The notes under the pieces were generated by a model. That model worked only from the letters and a program-made list of their open reading frames with translations, was not told the origin of the DNA and made no database searches. Of a stretch of DNA of 19,195 nucleotides, positions 1 through 7,431 are shown one piece after another. The translations under genes and the position numbers were made by a program. The first letter of the stretch is position 1, and each line of letters begins with the position of its first letter. The stretch covers positions 1-19,195 of the forward strand of contig DGWH01000044.1 of the NCBI GenBank assembly GCA_002395225.1, written 5' to 3'. This DNA comes from Christensenella sp. UBA4263. Its GTDB lineage: Bacteria; Bacillota; Clostridia; Christensenellales; Aristaeellaceae.

Positions 1-1730
1 TGTGCAGAGAAGACACTGGCTGCCGTTTGTGCAGTGGGTGCAGCCGGCTGTGCAGAGACATTGGCTGCCGTTTGTGCAGTGGTCGGAATCGGCTGCGCTG
101 AGAAGACACTGGCTGCCGCCTGTGCGGTTTCAGCCTGCATGTTCCTTTCATACGGCGGGACAGGCGGAACCGGCGGAGTGGGCATTTTCGGCATCACCGG
201 CTCCATTGGCGGAACAGGTCTGCCCGCTGTCCCGGATGCCTCGGGTGAAACGGGAGCCGGTCTGGCAAAGGGGCTCGCCGCCTGAGCATTGACCGGCTCT
301 GCAGCCGGACTTTCTGTCGTGACAGCGGTGGACAGAACAGACTCTGTCGGGGCGGAATCCTCATTCTGCACCCCGATATCCTCTAGCTCCGGTGCCGCTG
401 TATCATCTGGATCATAGCCGACGGCTACGCCTGTATCATAGTTCTTCGTCCGATACGCCTCATACGGATCCTCCTCGGCCTTGGCCTTTTCCGGATGAAG
501 CACAACAATCGGGTTTCCAAGAGAAGGGCCTTTACTGGGCGCTTCCTGCGGTCTTGCATAGGGAGAGGATTCTGGCATGCTGCTGTTTGACCCATGGTAG
601 AACGCATACACGGCCTCTTCCTGCGTAAACCCGCGGCCGTTGTTTTCGTTTCTGTCCTCGGGCTCACCGGGCTTCCGGGTAAACTCGTCAGCATCCTCAA
701 TATAGAGATCCTTGTTATACTGGCGGACATTGCCCCCGTTATAGGGCGTATGCTTCTTCGGTTTCGTGCCCGGTACCGGCCGGAAACTGCCGGTAATCGG
801 TTCATCACTGGGATACGCCGGTTTCGCCGGTTCAGGATTGGGCTCTACCGCCTTTACTGCGGCATTTTTCTTTTTCTTCTTTCCGTTGGGCCGGGGCATA
901 TTTCCCGCTTCGGCATTGTCCGGCTTCTCCTCTTCCTTTTTCGGTTCGCTGCGAACCAGGTTTTCCTCGGAGAATTTTTCCGGGTCGGGCTTTTTCTTTT
1001 TCTGTGCCCGCTCCCTGGCTTCCTCCACCTCGCGGTTCAGAAGCTCTTCCTCTTTCTCTTCCCGAAGCGCCTCTTTTTCCTCCCGGCGGAGCTGCCGGTT
1101 TTCCCTCAGGTCATCCACCCATTCAGAGACGGCCGGGCCGAAATCGCCGAAGGTGAAGCCGGTCATAATGACCAGCACGATGATGGTTGAAAAGACCAGG
1201 ACAATAACCGCTCCCCAGACATCCAGGGCCTTAAACAGCGGCCAGGCCAGAAGCGCGCCAATGAGGCCGCCGCCCTGCATGGATTGAGAGGAATATCGAA
1301 AACTCTCCAGCAGAAACTGAACGTAACCAGATGCCCCCATATTATCGAGTTGTCTGGCCTGGAAAATCTGAAAAATGGTCTCAATCAGGAAAAACAGAAT
1401 CATTCCGCAGATCATTCGGCGGGTGCTGACGATGCTGTTCCGGAAAAAGACCAGCACGACCCCGTAGAAACAGCACATAATCGGGATCAGCAGACAAAGC
1501 GATCCGCCCATCCCGCGCAGAAAGGTGCGGCAGCCGTTCAGGAATCCGCCCCTGGACGGAATGAAATTGCAGGTAAAGAGCAGAATGCCCAGACAGAACA
1601 GGACAATTCCGATAATCCCCGCGATATCGGTCTGACTCTCCTGTCTTGTCGGCGTCCCGCGCCGGCCGCTCACTTTCTTTTTTCCGTTATTCTTGTTGCT
1701 CCCTTTTTTGTTGGATGTCCTTGCGGCCAT
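1..1730 (-). CDS. ftsK: DNA translocase FtsK/SpoIIIE, N-terminal part (cut by window edge)
   Basis: This is a partial gene of 576 codons that starts at ATG 1728-1730 and runs off the left edge. A purine-rich GGGGG ribosome site lies about 8 nt upstream. Seen: a basic N-terminus (about residues 1-30), then hydrophobic segments at about 36-58, 72-96, 104-123 and 154-191, the membrane anchor layout of FtsK/SpoIIIE. A charged, coiled-coil-like stretch follows (about 205-245), then a linker rich in Pro, Ala, Glu and Lys up to the edge. Known: the family pumps DNA through the division or sporulation septum with a C-terminal RecA-like motor and a gamma DNA-reading domain. Neither is inside the window, so the call rests on the anchor and linker. 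The linker exceeds 330 residues without reaching the motor, long for a firmicute SpoIIIE. It also holds tandem repeats at its visible end. It lies about 110 nt downstream of the secreted-protein gene with no terminator between, so the two may be cotranscribed. Confidence 0.82.
   Translation of the reverse strand, partial: MAARTSNKKGSNKNNGKKKVSGRRGTPTRQESQTDIAGIIGIVLFCLGILLFTCNFIPSRGGFLNGCRTFLRGMGGSLCLLIPIMCCFYGVVLVFFRNSIVSTRRMICGMILFFLIETIFQIFQARQLDNMGASGYVQFLLESFRYSSQSMQGGGLIGALLAWPLFKALDVWGAVIVLVFSTIIVLVIMTGFTFGDFGPAVSEWVDDLRENRQLRREEKEALREEKEEELLNREVEEARERAQKKKKPDPEKFSEENLVRSEPKKEEEKPDNAEAGNMPRPNGKKKKKNAAVKAVEPNPEPAKPAYPSDEPITGSFRPVPGTKPKKHTPYNGGNVRQYNKDLYIEDADEFTRKPGEPEDRNENNGRGFTQEEAVYAFYHGSNSSMPESSPYARPQEAPSKGPSLGNPIVVLHPEKAKAEEDPYEAYRTKNYDTGVAVGYDPDDTAAPELEDIGVQNEDSAPTESVLSTAVTTESPAAEPVNAQAASPFARPAPVSPEASGTAGRPVPPMEPVMPKMPTPPVPPVPPYERNMQAETAQAAASVFSAQPIPTTAQTAANVSAQPAAPTAQTAASVFSA
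2..130 (-). repeat. In-frame tandem repeat in the ftsK linker
   Basis: Three imperfect direct copies of a 45-48 bp unit lie at 2-49, 50-94 and 95 to about 130. On the minus strand they encode a 15-16 residue Ala/Gln-rich unit of the form TAQTAA(S/N)V(F)SAQP. Unit lengths differ by whole codons and the reading frame is kept, so this is coding low-complexity sequence. More copies may lie beyond the edge. Confidence 0.8.
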
Positions 1731-1839
1731 CTTTTATCCCCCTTCTATCGCGCCGGCGCTCCCCCAAGCGCCAATCCATCCGGATTTGCCCGTTCATCCC
1801 CCGGATAACGGGCCGGCATTCCTGAAAACAATTGATGAT

Positions 1840-2988
1840 TTATTCGGGCAGTTCAGTCCGGAGAATCAGCGCGGAAAGCAGCTGTTCCTCGTCGAGGTGC
1901 AGCTCCAGATAAACACTGCCCATCCGGTAAATGAGGCTCTCCCCGGGAACCAGCAGCATATCCTCCGCCGTCTGTTCATCATAGACGCTTTGGCTGTCGG
2001 GTGTTCCCAGAAGGGTCACAATCTCCTCTTTGCCGGTCCAGCCGGTCTTAAGCCCGCAAAAGGAAATCCGCGAGGTGCGTATGGCGGAAACGGGTGTATC
2101 CATGTCCTCTGTAAACGCGTACTTGGGAATTTCCACGGAAAATCCGCGCAGCTGGGCGGCTTCAAACTGATAGACCTTGGCGTTCCGGGTGTAATCCGGA
2201 TCACTCAGTCTGGGATATTTGCTGAGGACATCCCCCAGCCGGTCACCCAGGCGGATCGGGAAACGGTCTCCAAGGGACCCCGCGGACACGGCCGCGCGAA
2301 TGGCCCCGGCATCTGGTTTCTGGCTGAGCATGTTCCCTGCCGGTCCGTCCGGCCGGATCAGGTCCTCAATTTCATACCAGGCAAAACTGACCGCCCCGCA
2401 GGAACCGGAAAAGGTCCGGTAGTGCTGATCATCATAATAGATCGTCAGGCCGTCCGCGTCCAGATAAAAGCAGTCCTCCGGTACCGGAAGAAGCTCCGAA
2501 AACTCCAGATAATCCGACAGGGTCGGCAGTATGTCCTGTTCAATCATCTCGGAGAGACGCGCCCTGGCCTCATCCGGAGCCCGGAAAAGATCCATCAGGG
2601 AAATCATCTGGCCCGTTTTTGGATCGATGCACAGGGATTTTGGCACGCTTCCGTTTGTGCCATCTGCCTGCTGTCCGTCGCGGATGAGAAGCATCGAAAT
2701 GAACCGCTCCGAGGTGCAGAGCATTCCGCGCTCAAAGATCACGGTCTCACCGCCGCGGCCCAGCACACGGGCATAGCGTTTCAGCGCGTCGCTCTGTTCA
2801 AAGTATTCATCCAGCCGGCTTTGAAAAAGTGCAGCTGCCTCCGTTGAATCCGGCGTCCCGGGGGACGCTTTGAAGGTCGCGATCTGGTTGTTCCCGTCCT
2901 GTTGAAACGAGACACTGACCGAGATGTCAGCCATGGCCGCAGCTGCAAAGAGACACAGCAGCAAAAAGACGATTAATAACCGACGCAT
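1840..2988 (-). CDS. Secreted protein with DUF3298/RsiV-like domain
   Basis: The protein is 382 residues from ATG 2986-2988. A TTG at 2992-2994 in the same frame is also possible, because the double site AGGAGGGGAGGAG sits 5 nt from the TTG and 11 nt from the ATG. Seen: a signal peptide (residues 1-20) with cleavage likely after AMA. Residues about 60-215 resemble the DUF3298/RsiV extracellular fold: an ISLMDLF motif near 129-135, a DGLTIYY strand near 179-185 and a FAWYEIEDLI strand near 202-211. Residues about 245-382 hold two similar halves, each with an 'LG..L..yP/LGtP' turn followed by beta strands. No catalytic motif is visible. It has its own strong promoter and lies just upstream of ftsK. 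The function is unknown; a role in sensing or binding at the cell surface is only inference from the RsiV resemblance. Confidence 0.75.
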   Translation of the reverse strand: MRRLLIVFLLLCLFAAAAMADISVSVSFQQDGNNQIATFKASPGTPDSTEAAALFQSRLDEYFEQSDALKRYARVLGRGGETVIFERGMLCTSERFISMLLIRDGQQADGTNGSVPKSLCIDPKTGQMISLMDLFRAPDEARARLSEMIEQDILPTLSDYLEFSELLPVPEDCFYLDADGLTIYYDDQHYRTFSGSCGAVSFAWYEIEDLIRPDGPAGNMLSQKPDAGAIRAAVSAGSLGDRFPIRLGDRLGDVLSKYPRLSDPDYTRNAKVYQFEAAQLRGFSVEIPKYAFTEDMDTPVSAIRTSRISFCGLKTGWTGKEEIVTLLGTPDSQSVYDEQTAEDMLLVPGESLIYRMGSVYLELHLDEEQLLSALILRTELPE

Positions 2989-3027
2989 ATTCAACTAAAC
3001 TCCTCCCCTCCTGCCGGAAAAGTCGGA

Positions 3028-3049
3028 CAGAGAATGCCTGCATTCTCTG
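3028..3049. promoter_or_regulatory. 22-bp inverted repeat in the leader of the secreted-protein gene
   Basis: Two perfect 10-nt arms, CAGAGAATGC and GCATTCTCTG, are separated by 2 nt. The repeat lies between the inferred transcription start (about 3083) and the ribosome site (about 3000-3012). No uridine run follows directly on the minus strand, so it is a poor intrinsic terminator. An operator or a structured leader element is more likely. Confidence 0.5.
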
Positions 3050-3088
3050 AATGGCATCATTATTGCAGAGGATGAAACCCCATTTGTG

Positions 3089-3117
3089 ATTATAGCTCAA
3101 AATCCTGTTTCTGTGAA
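3089..3117 (-). promoter_or_regulatory. Sigma-A-type promoter of the secreted-protein gene
   Basis: On the minus strand, TTCACA (3112-3117) and TATAAT (3089-3094) are separated by 17 nt. This is five of six and six of six matches to the housekeeping consensus. The predicted leader is about 95 nt and contains the 22-bp inverted repeat. Confidence 0.75.
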
Positions 3118-3249
3118 GGAAGTTTTGAAGATTTGTCAAAAAAGCAGGACGAGTCAAAGCGCATTTGCCGGAAGAGGCCTGAAAAGACAGGCCATTGGTT
3201 AAAATGCAGATCCCCCATCCGCGGCACGGATGAGCATATATGAACGAAA

Positions 3250-3271
3250 AGCCTCTCCGCGGAGAGGCTTT
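3250..3271 (-). terminator. Intrinsic terminator after mscL
   Basis: A perfect 22-bp palindrome, arms AAAGCCTCTCC and GGAGAGGCTTT, starts about 11 nt after the mscL stop. On the minus strand it is followed by a short T-rich stretch (TTTTCGTT, counting the last arm bases). The T tract is modest. Confidence 0.75.
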
Positions 3272-3282
3272 GAAGTGGGTGA

Positions 3283-3672
3283 TTATTTCAGTTCGGAAGT
3301 ACAGAACGGGCAACGGGTCGCATCGATATTGATCTCGCTCTTGCAGAACGGGCAGGTCTTGACAGTGACTTTCTTCGGGGGCTCTTTCACGAAGCGCTTC
3401 TTGGCCTCATTCATTGCCTTGACAATCAGGAAAAGCACAAACGCCGTCAGGAGGAACTCCACAAGAACCGCCAGGAAGCTGATAATGCTGCCGGCAAAAC
3501 CGGTTCCGCCAGTTTCCATCTTTGGCAGTGCTTCGAGAATCGGATTCAGGAAAATCTCGATTACAGCCGTGACAACTTTACCGAATGCTGCGCCGATGAT
3601 AACACCGACGGCCATGTCCACGACGTTGCCGCGCATTGCAAACGCCTTGAACTCCTCCAGGAACTTTTTCAC
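3283..3672 (-). CDS. mscL: Large-conductance mechanosensitive channel MscL with C-terminal double CPFC motif
   Basis: MscL is a homopentameric inner-membrane channel that opens under membrane tension and releases solutes during osmotic downshock. I chose GTG 3670-3672: it gives the family-typical MKKFLEEFKAF start, and GGAAGGA lies 6 nt upstream. A TTG one codon earlier is worse placed. Seen in the 129 residues: the amphipathic N-terminal helix; TM1 at about 16-42 with the conserved RGNVVDMAVGVIIGAAF stretch; a short external loop at about 50-60; and TM2 at about 61-86. A basic cytoplasmic segment then ends in two CPFC pairs (Cys 107, 110, 121, 124), a small zinc-ribbon-like knuckle. It lies about 60 nt downstream of scpB and has its own terminator. 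No convincing promoter is visible in the gap, so it may be read from the scpB transcript. Confidence 0.93.
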   Translation of the reverse strand: MKKFLEEFKAFAMRGNVVDMAVGVIIGAAFGKVVTAVIEIFLNPILEALPKMETGGTGFAGSIISFLAVLVEFLLTAFVLFLIVKAMNEAKKRFVKEPPKKVTVKTCPFCKSEINIDATRCPFCTSELK

Positions 3673-3711
3673 CAAATATCCTTCCCTTCATAAAAAATAA
3701 ATCTATATGGA

Positions 3712-3726
3712 ACGGACCATGTCCGT
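3712..3726. other. Short inverted repeat between scpB and mscL
   Basis: Six-nt arms ACGGAC and GTCCGT flank a 3-nt loop, starting about 8 nt after the scpB stop. The T-rich stretch on the minus strand begins only about 10 nt further on. It could be a weak terminator or an mRNA-processing hairpin, and I cannot decide between them. Confidence 0.35.
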
Positions 3727-3733
3727 AACCATC

Positions 3734-4549
3734 CTACTCATCTGATTCCGCGGACTGTGCGGAATCGGGGCTTTCTTCCCTCTGACCTGCTGCATCTGGA
3801 CCGGAAGTCTGGGCGTTTTCGGCAGGATCAGGTGCCGCCGTTTCCGGCTGCTCATTGTCCGGACCGACAGTCTCCTCCGTCCGGGTTTCCCCGCTTTGGC
3901 CGGAGGGCGTTGTGCCAAGTTCAAATGTTCCCTCTTCAACCGCTGCTGCCTGACCCTCTTTCTTTGCCAGACTGGCGAAATCGATTTCCGGCAGTTCGTC
4001 GAGAGAGGAAATACAGAAGTGTCTCAGGAACGCATCCGTTGTGGCATACAGGATCGGCCGGCCCAGTGCCTCTTTCCGTCCTGCTTCCTCAATGAGGCCC
4101 TTGGCGATCAGGGACTGAACCGAATAGTCACACTTGACCCCGCGGATCTGTTCCACCTCGGCCTTGGTAACCGGCTGTTTATAGGCAATCACCGCCAGGG
4201 TTTCCATGATCGCCTGGGAAAGGGACTGTTTCTGGACCGGCTGCAGGAGATGTTCCACATACCTGGCATAGTCAGGCCTGGTGGCCAGCTGGACATGCGC
4301 GCCAAACCGGAGCAGCCGCAGCCCCCGCCGGTTAAAATCGTATTCGCTTTCCAGAATATCCAGGGCCTCATCCAGTTCTTCCCCGGTCAGATTCATGGCC
4401 TTGCGGAGTTCCTCTTTTTCCACCGCATTTCCTGACACGAACAGAATGGATTCCACAATCCCCGGCCATTCCTGCTTTTCCGGCTTATCCTCCTTGATTT
4501 TCTCCTGCGGCATCAGGATCCGCTGGCTCCCGTTCTCCATTGGCCTCAT
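3734..4549 (-). CDS. scpB: Segregation and condensation protein ScpB with long acidic tail
   Basis: ScpB is the dimeric winged-helix (kite) subunit that joins ScpA and Smc in the bacterial condensin acting on the nucleoid. The reading frame allows 271 residues. Seen: two winged-helix regions at about residues 28-105 and 110-190, with family-typical segments such as ESILFVSGNAV near 33 and ETLAVIAYKQPVTKAEVEQIRG near 116. Residues about 190-271 are a low-complexity tail rich in Glu, Asp, Ser, Pro and Gln, absent from the roughly 190-200 residue standard proteins. Its start overlaps the end of scpA by about 65 nt, pointing to translational coupling. The start is uncertain: ATG 4547-4549 has AAGGAG only 2 nt away, while ATG 4538-4540 has the same site 11 nt away. 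Confidence 0.92.
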   Translation of the reverse strand: MRPMENGSQRILMPQEKIKEDKPEKQEWPGIVESILFVSGNAVEKEELRKAMNLTGEELDEALDILESEYDFNRRGLRLLRFGAHVQLATRPDYARYVEHLLQPVQKQSLSQAIMETLAVIAYKQPVTKAEVEQIRGVKCDYSVQSLIAKGLIEEAGRKEALGRPILYATTDAFLRHFCISSLDELPEIDFASLAKKEGQAAAVEEGTFELGTTPSGQSGETRTEETVGPDNEQPETAAPDPAENAQTSGPDAAGQREESPDSAQSAESDE

Positions 4550-5276
4550 CGCTCCTTTTCCCGGGGAGAATCAGTATATCATCAAATGTATGTTCCTGCT
4601 CAACATGCAGCTGGCCCAGTTTCAGCATTTCCAGCATGGCGCTGAAATAGGAAACCACTTCGTTTTTGGTCACATCCGCGGAGAGCATGTCCGAAAACAG
4701 GACGGGCCCCTGCCGCAGGCGAACTGTCAGGTTGTAGACGCACTGCTCGATGGAAAACCGGTCCCGGTTGATCGAACGGAAAACACGTCCGCCCGGCTCG
4801 TTTTCCCTTGCCCGGCGCTCAATGATCCGTTCCAGCGCCCGGACCAGTCCGCTCAGGGTGAGACCGGTCAGCTCCACCGGCTGCGGCGGCAGCGGATATT
4901 CCTCCGGCAGTTTGGAAAACGCGTTCATGGCCGCTTTCTCAAACTCCCGCATCCGTCCGGCGCTTTCCTTGTACAGCTTGTACTCCTCCAGTCGGCGGAT
5001 AAGGGCCTGTTCCGGCGTCTCCGCATCCGGATCCTCCGGCTGCGGCGGTTTGGGCAGCAGCGAACGGGATTTGATCTCAAGGAGCATGGCCGCCATCTGA
5101 AGGAATTCACTGGCGGTATCCATATCCAGTTCATCCAGTCCCTGCATGGACGCCAGGTACTGCTCCGTAATTTCAGAGACAAAGATGTCCTTGATGTCCA
5201 CCTTCGCCTGGTTAATCAGATGGAGCAGAAGGTCCAGCGGTCCCTCAAACTGGGTCAGTGAAACAACATACGCCAT
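4485..5276 (-). CDS. scpA: Segregation and condensation protein ScpA (kleisin)
   Basis: ScpA is the kleisin that bridges the Smc head domains and binds ScpB. Seen in 263 residues: the N-terminal FEGPLDLLLHLI motif at about 10-21, which binds the Smc neck; the conserved DIFVSEITEQYL helix near 30-42; and SEFLQMAAMLLEIKSRSLLP near 56-75. A variable linker follows, then a C-terminal winged helix near 175-245 (for example FSDMLSADVTKNEVVSYFSAMLEML). The last 20 or so residues are polar and overlap the start of scpB. The ATG at 5274-5276 lies 2 nt after the protease stop. This places it in one operon with the M50 protease and scpB, a common order in Clostridia. Confidence 0.95.
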   Translation of the reverse strand: MAYVVSLTQFEGPLDLLLHLINQAKVDIKDIFVSEITEQYLASMQGLDELDMDTASEFLQMAAMLLEIKSRSLLPKPPQPEDPDAETPEQALIRRLEEYKLYKESAGRMREFEKAAMNAFSKLPEEYPLPPQPVELTGLTLSGLVRALERIIERRARENEPGGRVFRSINRDRFSIEQCVYNLTVRLRQGPVLFSDMLSADVTKNEVVSYFSAMLEMLKLGQLHVEQEHTFDDILILPGKRSDEANGEREPADPDAAGENQGG

Positions 5277-5278
5277 TT

Positions 5279-6058
5279 CTACCCCCAGATCGCCCTGACC
5301 GGGGTCAGAATAAAGTCCTGAATCGGGAGCAGACAGGCGCTGATCAGGCGGCCTAGAAGTCCGGTGGCCGACAGCACCAGGACGATTCCCATGGCAATGC
5401 GGAAGCCGTTCCGGTCCAGCTGAAATCTCCCTTTGAAAATCAGGTCATTGAATACATGATAGCCATCCAGCGGCGGAATCGGCAGGAAATTGAACAGCGC
5501 CAGATTCAGATTCACCAGTGCCGTATAGGCGGAAAGCCGCACCACGGGCACCAGCCAGCCGTTGGCCAGAAATGTGCCGAATTGTTCCGGCGCGCGTCCC
5601 TGAATCACATCCCATATGGCGGAGTAGCGATAGCTGCACAGCCGGTAAAGCCCGTTCTGCTCAATGACCCGCGGATCCCACATTTTCGAGGAGGCGAACA
5701 CCATCACCGCGGTAAAGAGAAGAAACAGAATCGTGTTCATGCAGATGCCGGCAATGGAGACCAGAAAATCCGCCTGTACCCGGTTTCCCTTGAACCGGTA
5801 CGGATTCACCGGCACCGGTCTGGCATAACCAAATCCGACGAAGAACATCAGCAGGGTTCCCAGCGGATCCAGATGAGCCAGCGGATTGATGGTCATCCGT
5901 CCGGCCTCAAGCGCTGTATCATCCCCGCACCGATGGGCCACATAGGCGTGGGCGAATTCGTGAAGGCACAGTCCGATCAGCACCGCCGCAATCCGGTAAA
6001 TGGCCTGATCAAAGAAGGAAAGGGGCTCACGGAAAAGTGTCTGCAAATATTGAAGCAA
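5279..6058 (-). CDS. Site-2 protease family zinc metalloprotease (M50, YwhC-like)
   Basis: This is a multipass intramembrane zinc protease of 259 residues. Seen: the HEFAH motif (HExxH) at residues 33-37 in a membrane helix, the conserved NPLAHLDPLGTL segment at about 58-69, and the second metal motif NFLPIPPLDG at about 190-199, with Asp198 as the third zinc ligand. Hydrophobic segments lie at about 20-40, 65-82, 98-122, 165-192 and near the C-terminus. The start is a TTG at 6056-6058 with AAAGGA about 8 nt upstream; no in-frame ATG lies nearby. The gene directly follows a strong promoter and is first in the operon with scpA and scpB. The substrate is unknown; compact members of this group are widespread and mostly uncharacterised. 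Confidence 0.9.
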   Translation of the reverse strand: MLQYLQTLFREPLSFFDQAIYRIAAVLIGLCLHEFAHAYVAHRCGDDTALEAGRMTINPLAHLDPLGTLLMFFVGFGYARPVPVNPYRFKGNRVQADFLVSIAGICMNTILFLLFTAVMVFASSKMWDPRVIEQNGLYRLCSYRYSAIWDVIQGRAPEQFGTFLANGWLVPVVRLSAYTALVNLNLALFNFLPIPPLDGYHVFNDLIFKGRFQLDRNGFRIAMGIVLVLSATGLLGRLISACLLPIQDFILTPVRAIWG

Positions 6059-6092
6059 GCCTTTCTTCCTTTCATAGTTTATTGATAGTGTT

Positions 6093-6121
6093 ATTTTACC
6101 GCTTTACCCTGATTTCGTCAA
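6093..6121 (-). promoter_or_regulatory. Sigma-A-type promoter for the M50 protease-scpA-scpB operon
   Basis: On the minus strand, TTGACG (6116-6121) and TAAAAT (6093-6098) are separated by exactly 17 nt, with five of six matches in each hexamer. The predicted leader is about 30 nt and ends at the TTG start at 6058. Confidence 0.8.
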
Positions 6122-6207
6122 GCATTCCTGTTGCTCTCAGACCGGCTGCGAGCGGCAAATTCACGGCAATCGGGCCCTTTGTGCCTGGCTCAGATTCGGC
6201 GCCGACG

Positions 6208-6237
6208 AAAAAAAGAGGGCATCCCAGGATGCCCTCT
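6208..6237 (-). terminator. Intrinsic terminator after the sugar-transport operon
   Basis: An 11-bp stem, arms AGAGGGCATCC and GGATGCCCTCT, has a very small loop. On the minus strand it is followed by seven T (6208-6214). It begins about 12 nt after the second permease stop. Confidence 0.92.
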
Positions 6238-6249
6238 GGGCTGAATGGA

Positions 6250-7413
6250 TCAGCCTTTTCTTTTCTTGGAAAGGATGTCAAAGACCACGGCGCCAAGCAG
6301 GACCACGCCTTTGACGACTTTCTGGTAGTTGGCATCAATGCCCATCAGGCTCATGCCCAGGTTGATGACGCCGATCAGGGTGGCACCGATCACCATGCCG
6401 ATGACGCTGCCGGATCCGCCGCTGGCCGAAACGCCGCCCACGACGCAGGCGGAAATGGCGTCCATTTCAAAGTTCGTGCCGGCGGTGGAGTTGGCTGCCT
6501 GGAACCGGGCCATGACCGTCCACGCAGAGACGACGGTCAGCACCGCCATGTTGAGGTAGGCCAGGAACATGACCCAGCGGGTGTTGACGCCGGACATGCG
6601 GGCCGCCTCAATGTTGCCGCCCACCACGTAGAACTGCCGGCCGACCTGTGTCTTGCTGGTGATGAAGCTGTAAATCAGCACCACCGCCACGACCCAGATG
6701 AGAACCGTGGGAATGCCGCCGGCCCTGGACAGCTTGTACATGACAAACAGAATGGCCGCAGCACTGACCACACTCTTGACCAGGGTGGTGCTCATGGAAT
6801 CCGCATCATACCCTTTCCGGATTCTTGACTGACGGTTCAGGAAGAGCACCGCCACTGTAATCACGGCCGCCACGATGCCGACGGTCATGCAGGGCCAGTT
6901 GAACACGCTCATCTTGGTCTGCCAGACTTTTCCGGAGAAGATTTTGAGGAAATCCTCGGGCAGCGGCGCAATGGAACCGGTCTTGGAATTGGCGCTCAGG
7001 ATGGAGGTACCGAGACCCCGGAAGGCCAGGTACCCGGCCAGGGTGGCAATCCACGGCGGAATATGCACGTAGGCGATCAGGTAGCCAAGGCCGCAGCCAT
7101 AGGCAATGCCCAAAATCAGCATCAGGGCGATGGACAGGCCGGTGTTCATTCCCTTAATGACCATCATGACGCCGCCGACAGCGCCCACGAGACACACGAA
7201 CGAGCCGCAGGAAAGGTCGATGTTGCCGCCGGTCAGCATACACATGAGCATGCCGGCTGCCAGAATATAGACGTAGGCATTCTGGGTAATCAGGGCATTA
7301 AAGTTCAGCGGTTTGAGAATGCTGCCTCCTGTCATGACCATGAAAAACAGATACACAAGGATCAGGACGACAAGCATGGTATTCTTCTTTAAGAACATTA
7401 AAAGATTTTTCAT
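6250..7413 (-). CDS. mmsB: Monosaccharide ABC transporter permease, second copy (MmsB/GguB-like)
   Basis: This is the membrane subunit of a ChvE/Mms-type sugar importer, about 387 residues. I chose ATG 7411-7413 because AGGAAGG lies 8 nt upstream; the GTG at 7420-7422 overlaps that site. Seen: about ten hydrophobic segments; the family motif LTGGNIDLSCGS near residue 62-73; PPWIATLAGYLAFRG near 122-136; and the cytoplasmic coupling loop VGRQFYVVGGNIEAARMSGVNTR in the second half. The C-terminus is a conserved LMGIDANYQKVVKGVVLL stretch. It is clearly a paralogue of the gene just upstream (18 nt gap): the same motifs occur in the same order, with the central region most divergent. Its coupling loop keeps the Arg before SGVN that is usual in the family. 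The substrate cannot be read from sequence. Confidence 0.9.
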   Translation of the reverse strand: MKNLLMFLKKNTMLVVLILVYLFFMVMTGGSILKPLNFNALITQNAYVYILAAGMLMCMLTGGNIDLSCGSFVCLVGAVGGVMMVIKGMNTGLSIALMLILGIAYGCGLGYLIAYVHIPPWIATLAGYLAFRGLGTSILSANSKTGSIAPLPEDFLKIFSGKVWQTKMSVFNWPCMTVGIVAAVITVAVLFLNRQSRIRKGYDADSMSTTLVKSVVSAAAILFVMYKLSRAGGIPTVLIWVVAVVLIYSFITSKTQVGRQFYVVGGNIEAARMSGVNTRWVMFLAYLNMAVLTVVSAWTVMARFQAANSTAGTNFEMDAISACVVGGVSASGGSGSVIGMVIGATLIGVINLGMSLMGIDANYQKVVKGVVLLGAVVFDILSKKRKG

Positions 7414-7431
7414 TGTTGTCACCTTCCTGTG

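Noticed and set aside
2..130. Regular repeats at the left edge resembling a CRISPR-like or satellite array
   Set aside because: Copies are directly adjacent, vary by whole codons and stay in frame with the ftsK linker on the minus strand; there are no unique spacers.
594..1287. Long plus-strand open frames opposite ftsK, some with hydrophobic or Phe-rich products
   Set aside because: They mirror the Lys/Glu-rich and membrane-coding minus strand. They have no family motifs and no ribosome sites, while the minus frame is clearly FtsK-like.
1755..1772. GGCGCT/AGCGCC hairpin upstream of ftsK
   Set aside because: A 6-bp stem with a six-base C loop (plus strand) and no T run; not a credible terminator.
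1693..2847. A 384-residue plus-strand frame opposite the secreted-protein gene
   Set aside because: It lacks a signal, domain or ribosome site. The minus frame has a promoter, a double ribosome site and a signal peptide.
3140..3240. GGCCTG/CAGGCC hairpin and extra TTGAC-like boxes upstream of the secreted-protein promoter
   Set aside because: There is no T tract after the hairpin and no spaced -10 for the extra boxes; the 3089-3117 promoter explains the gene better.
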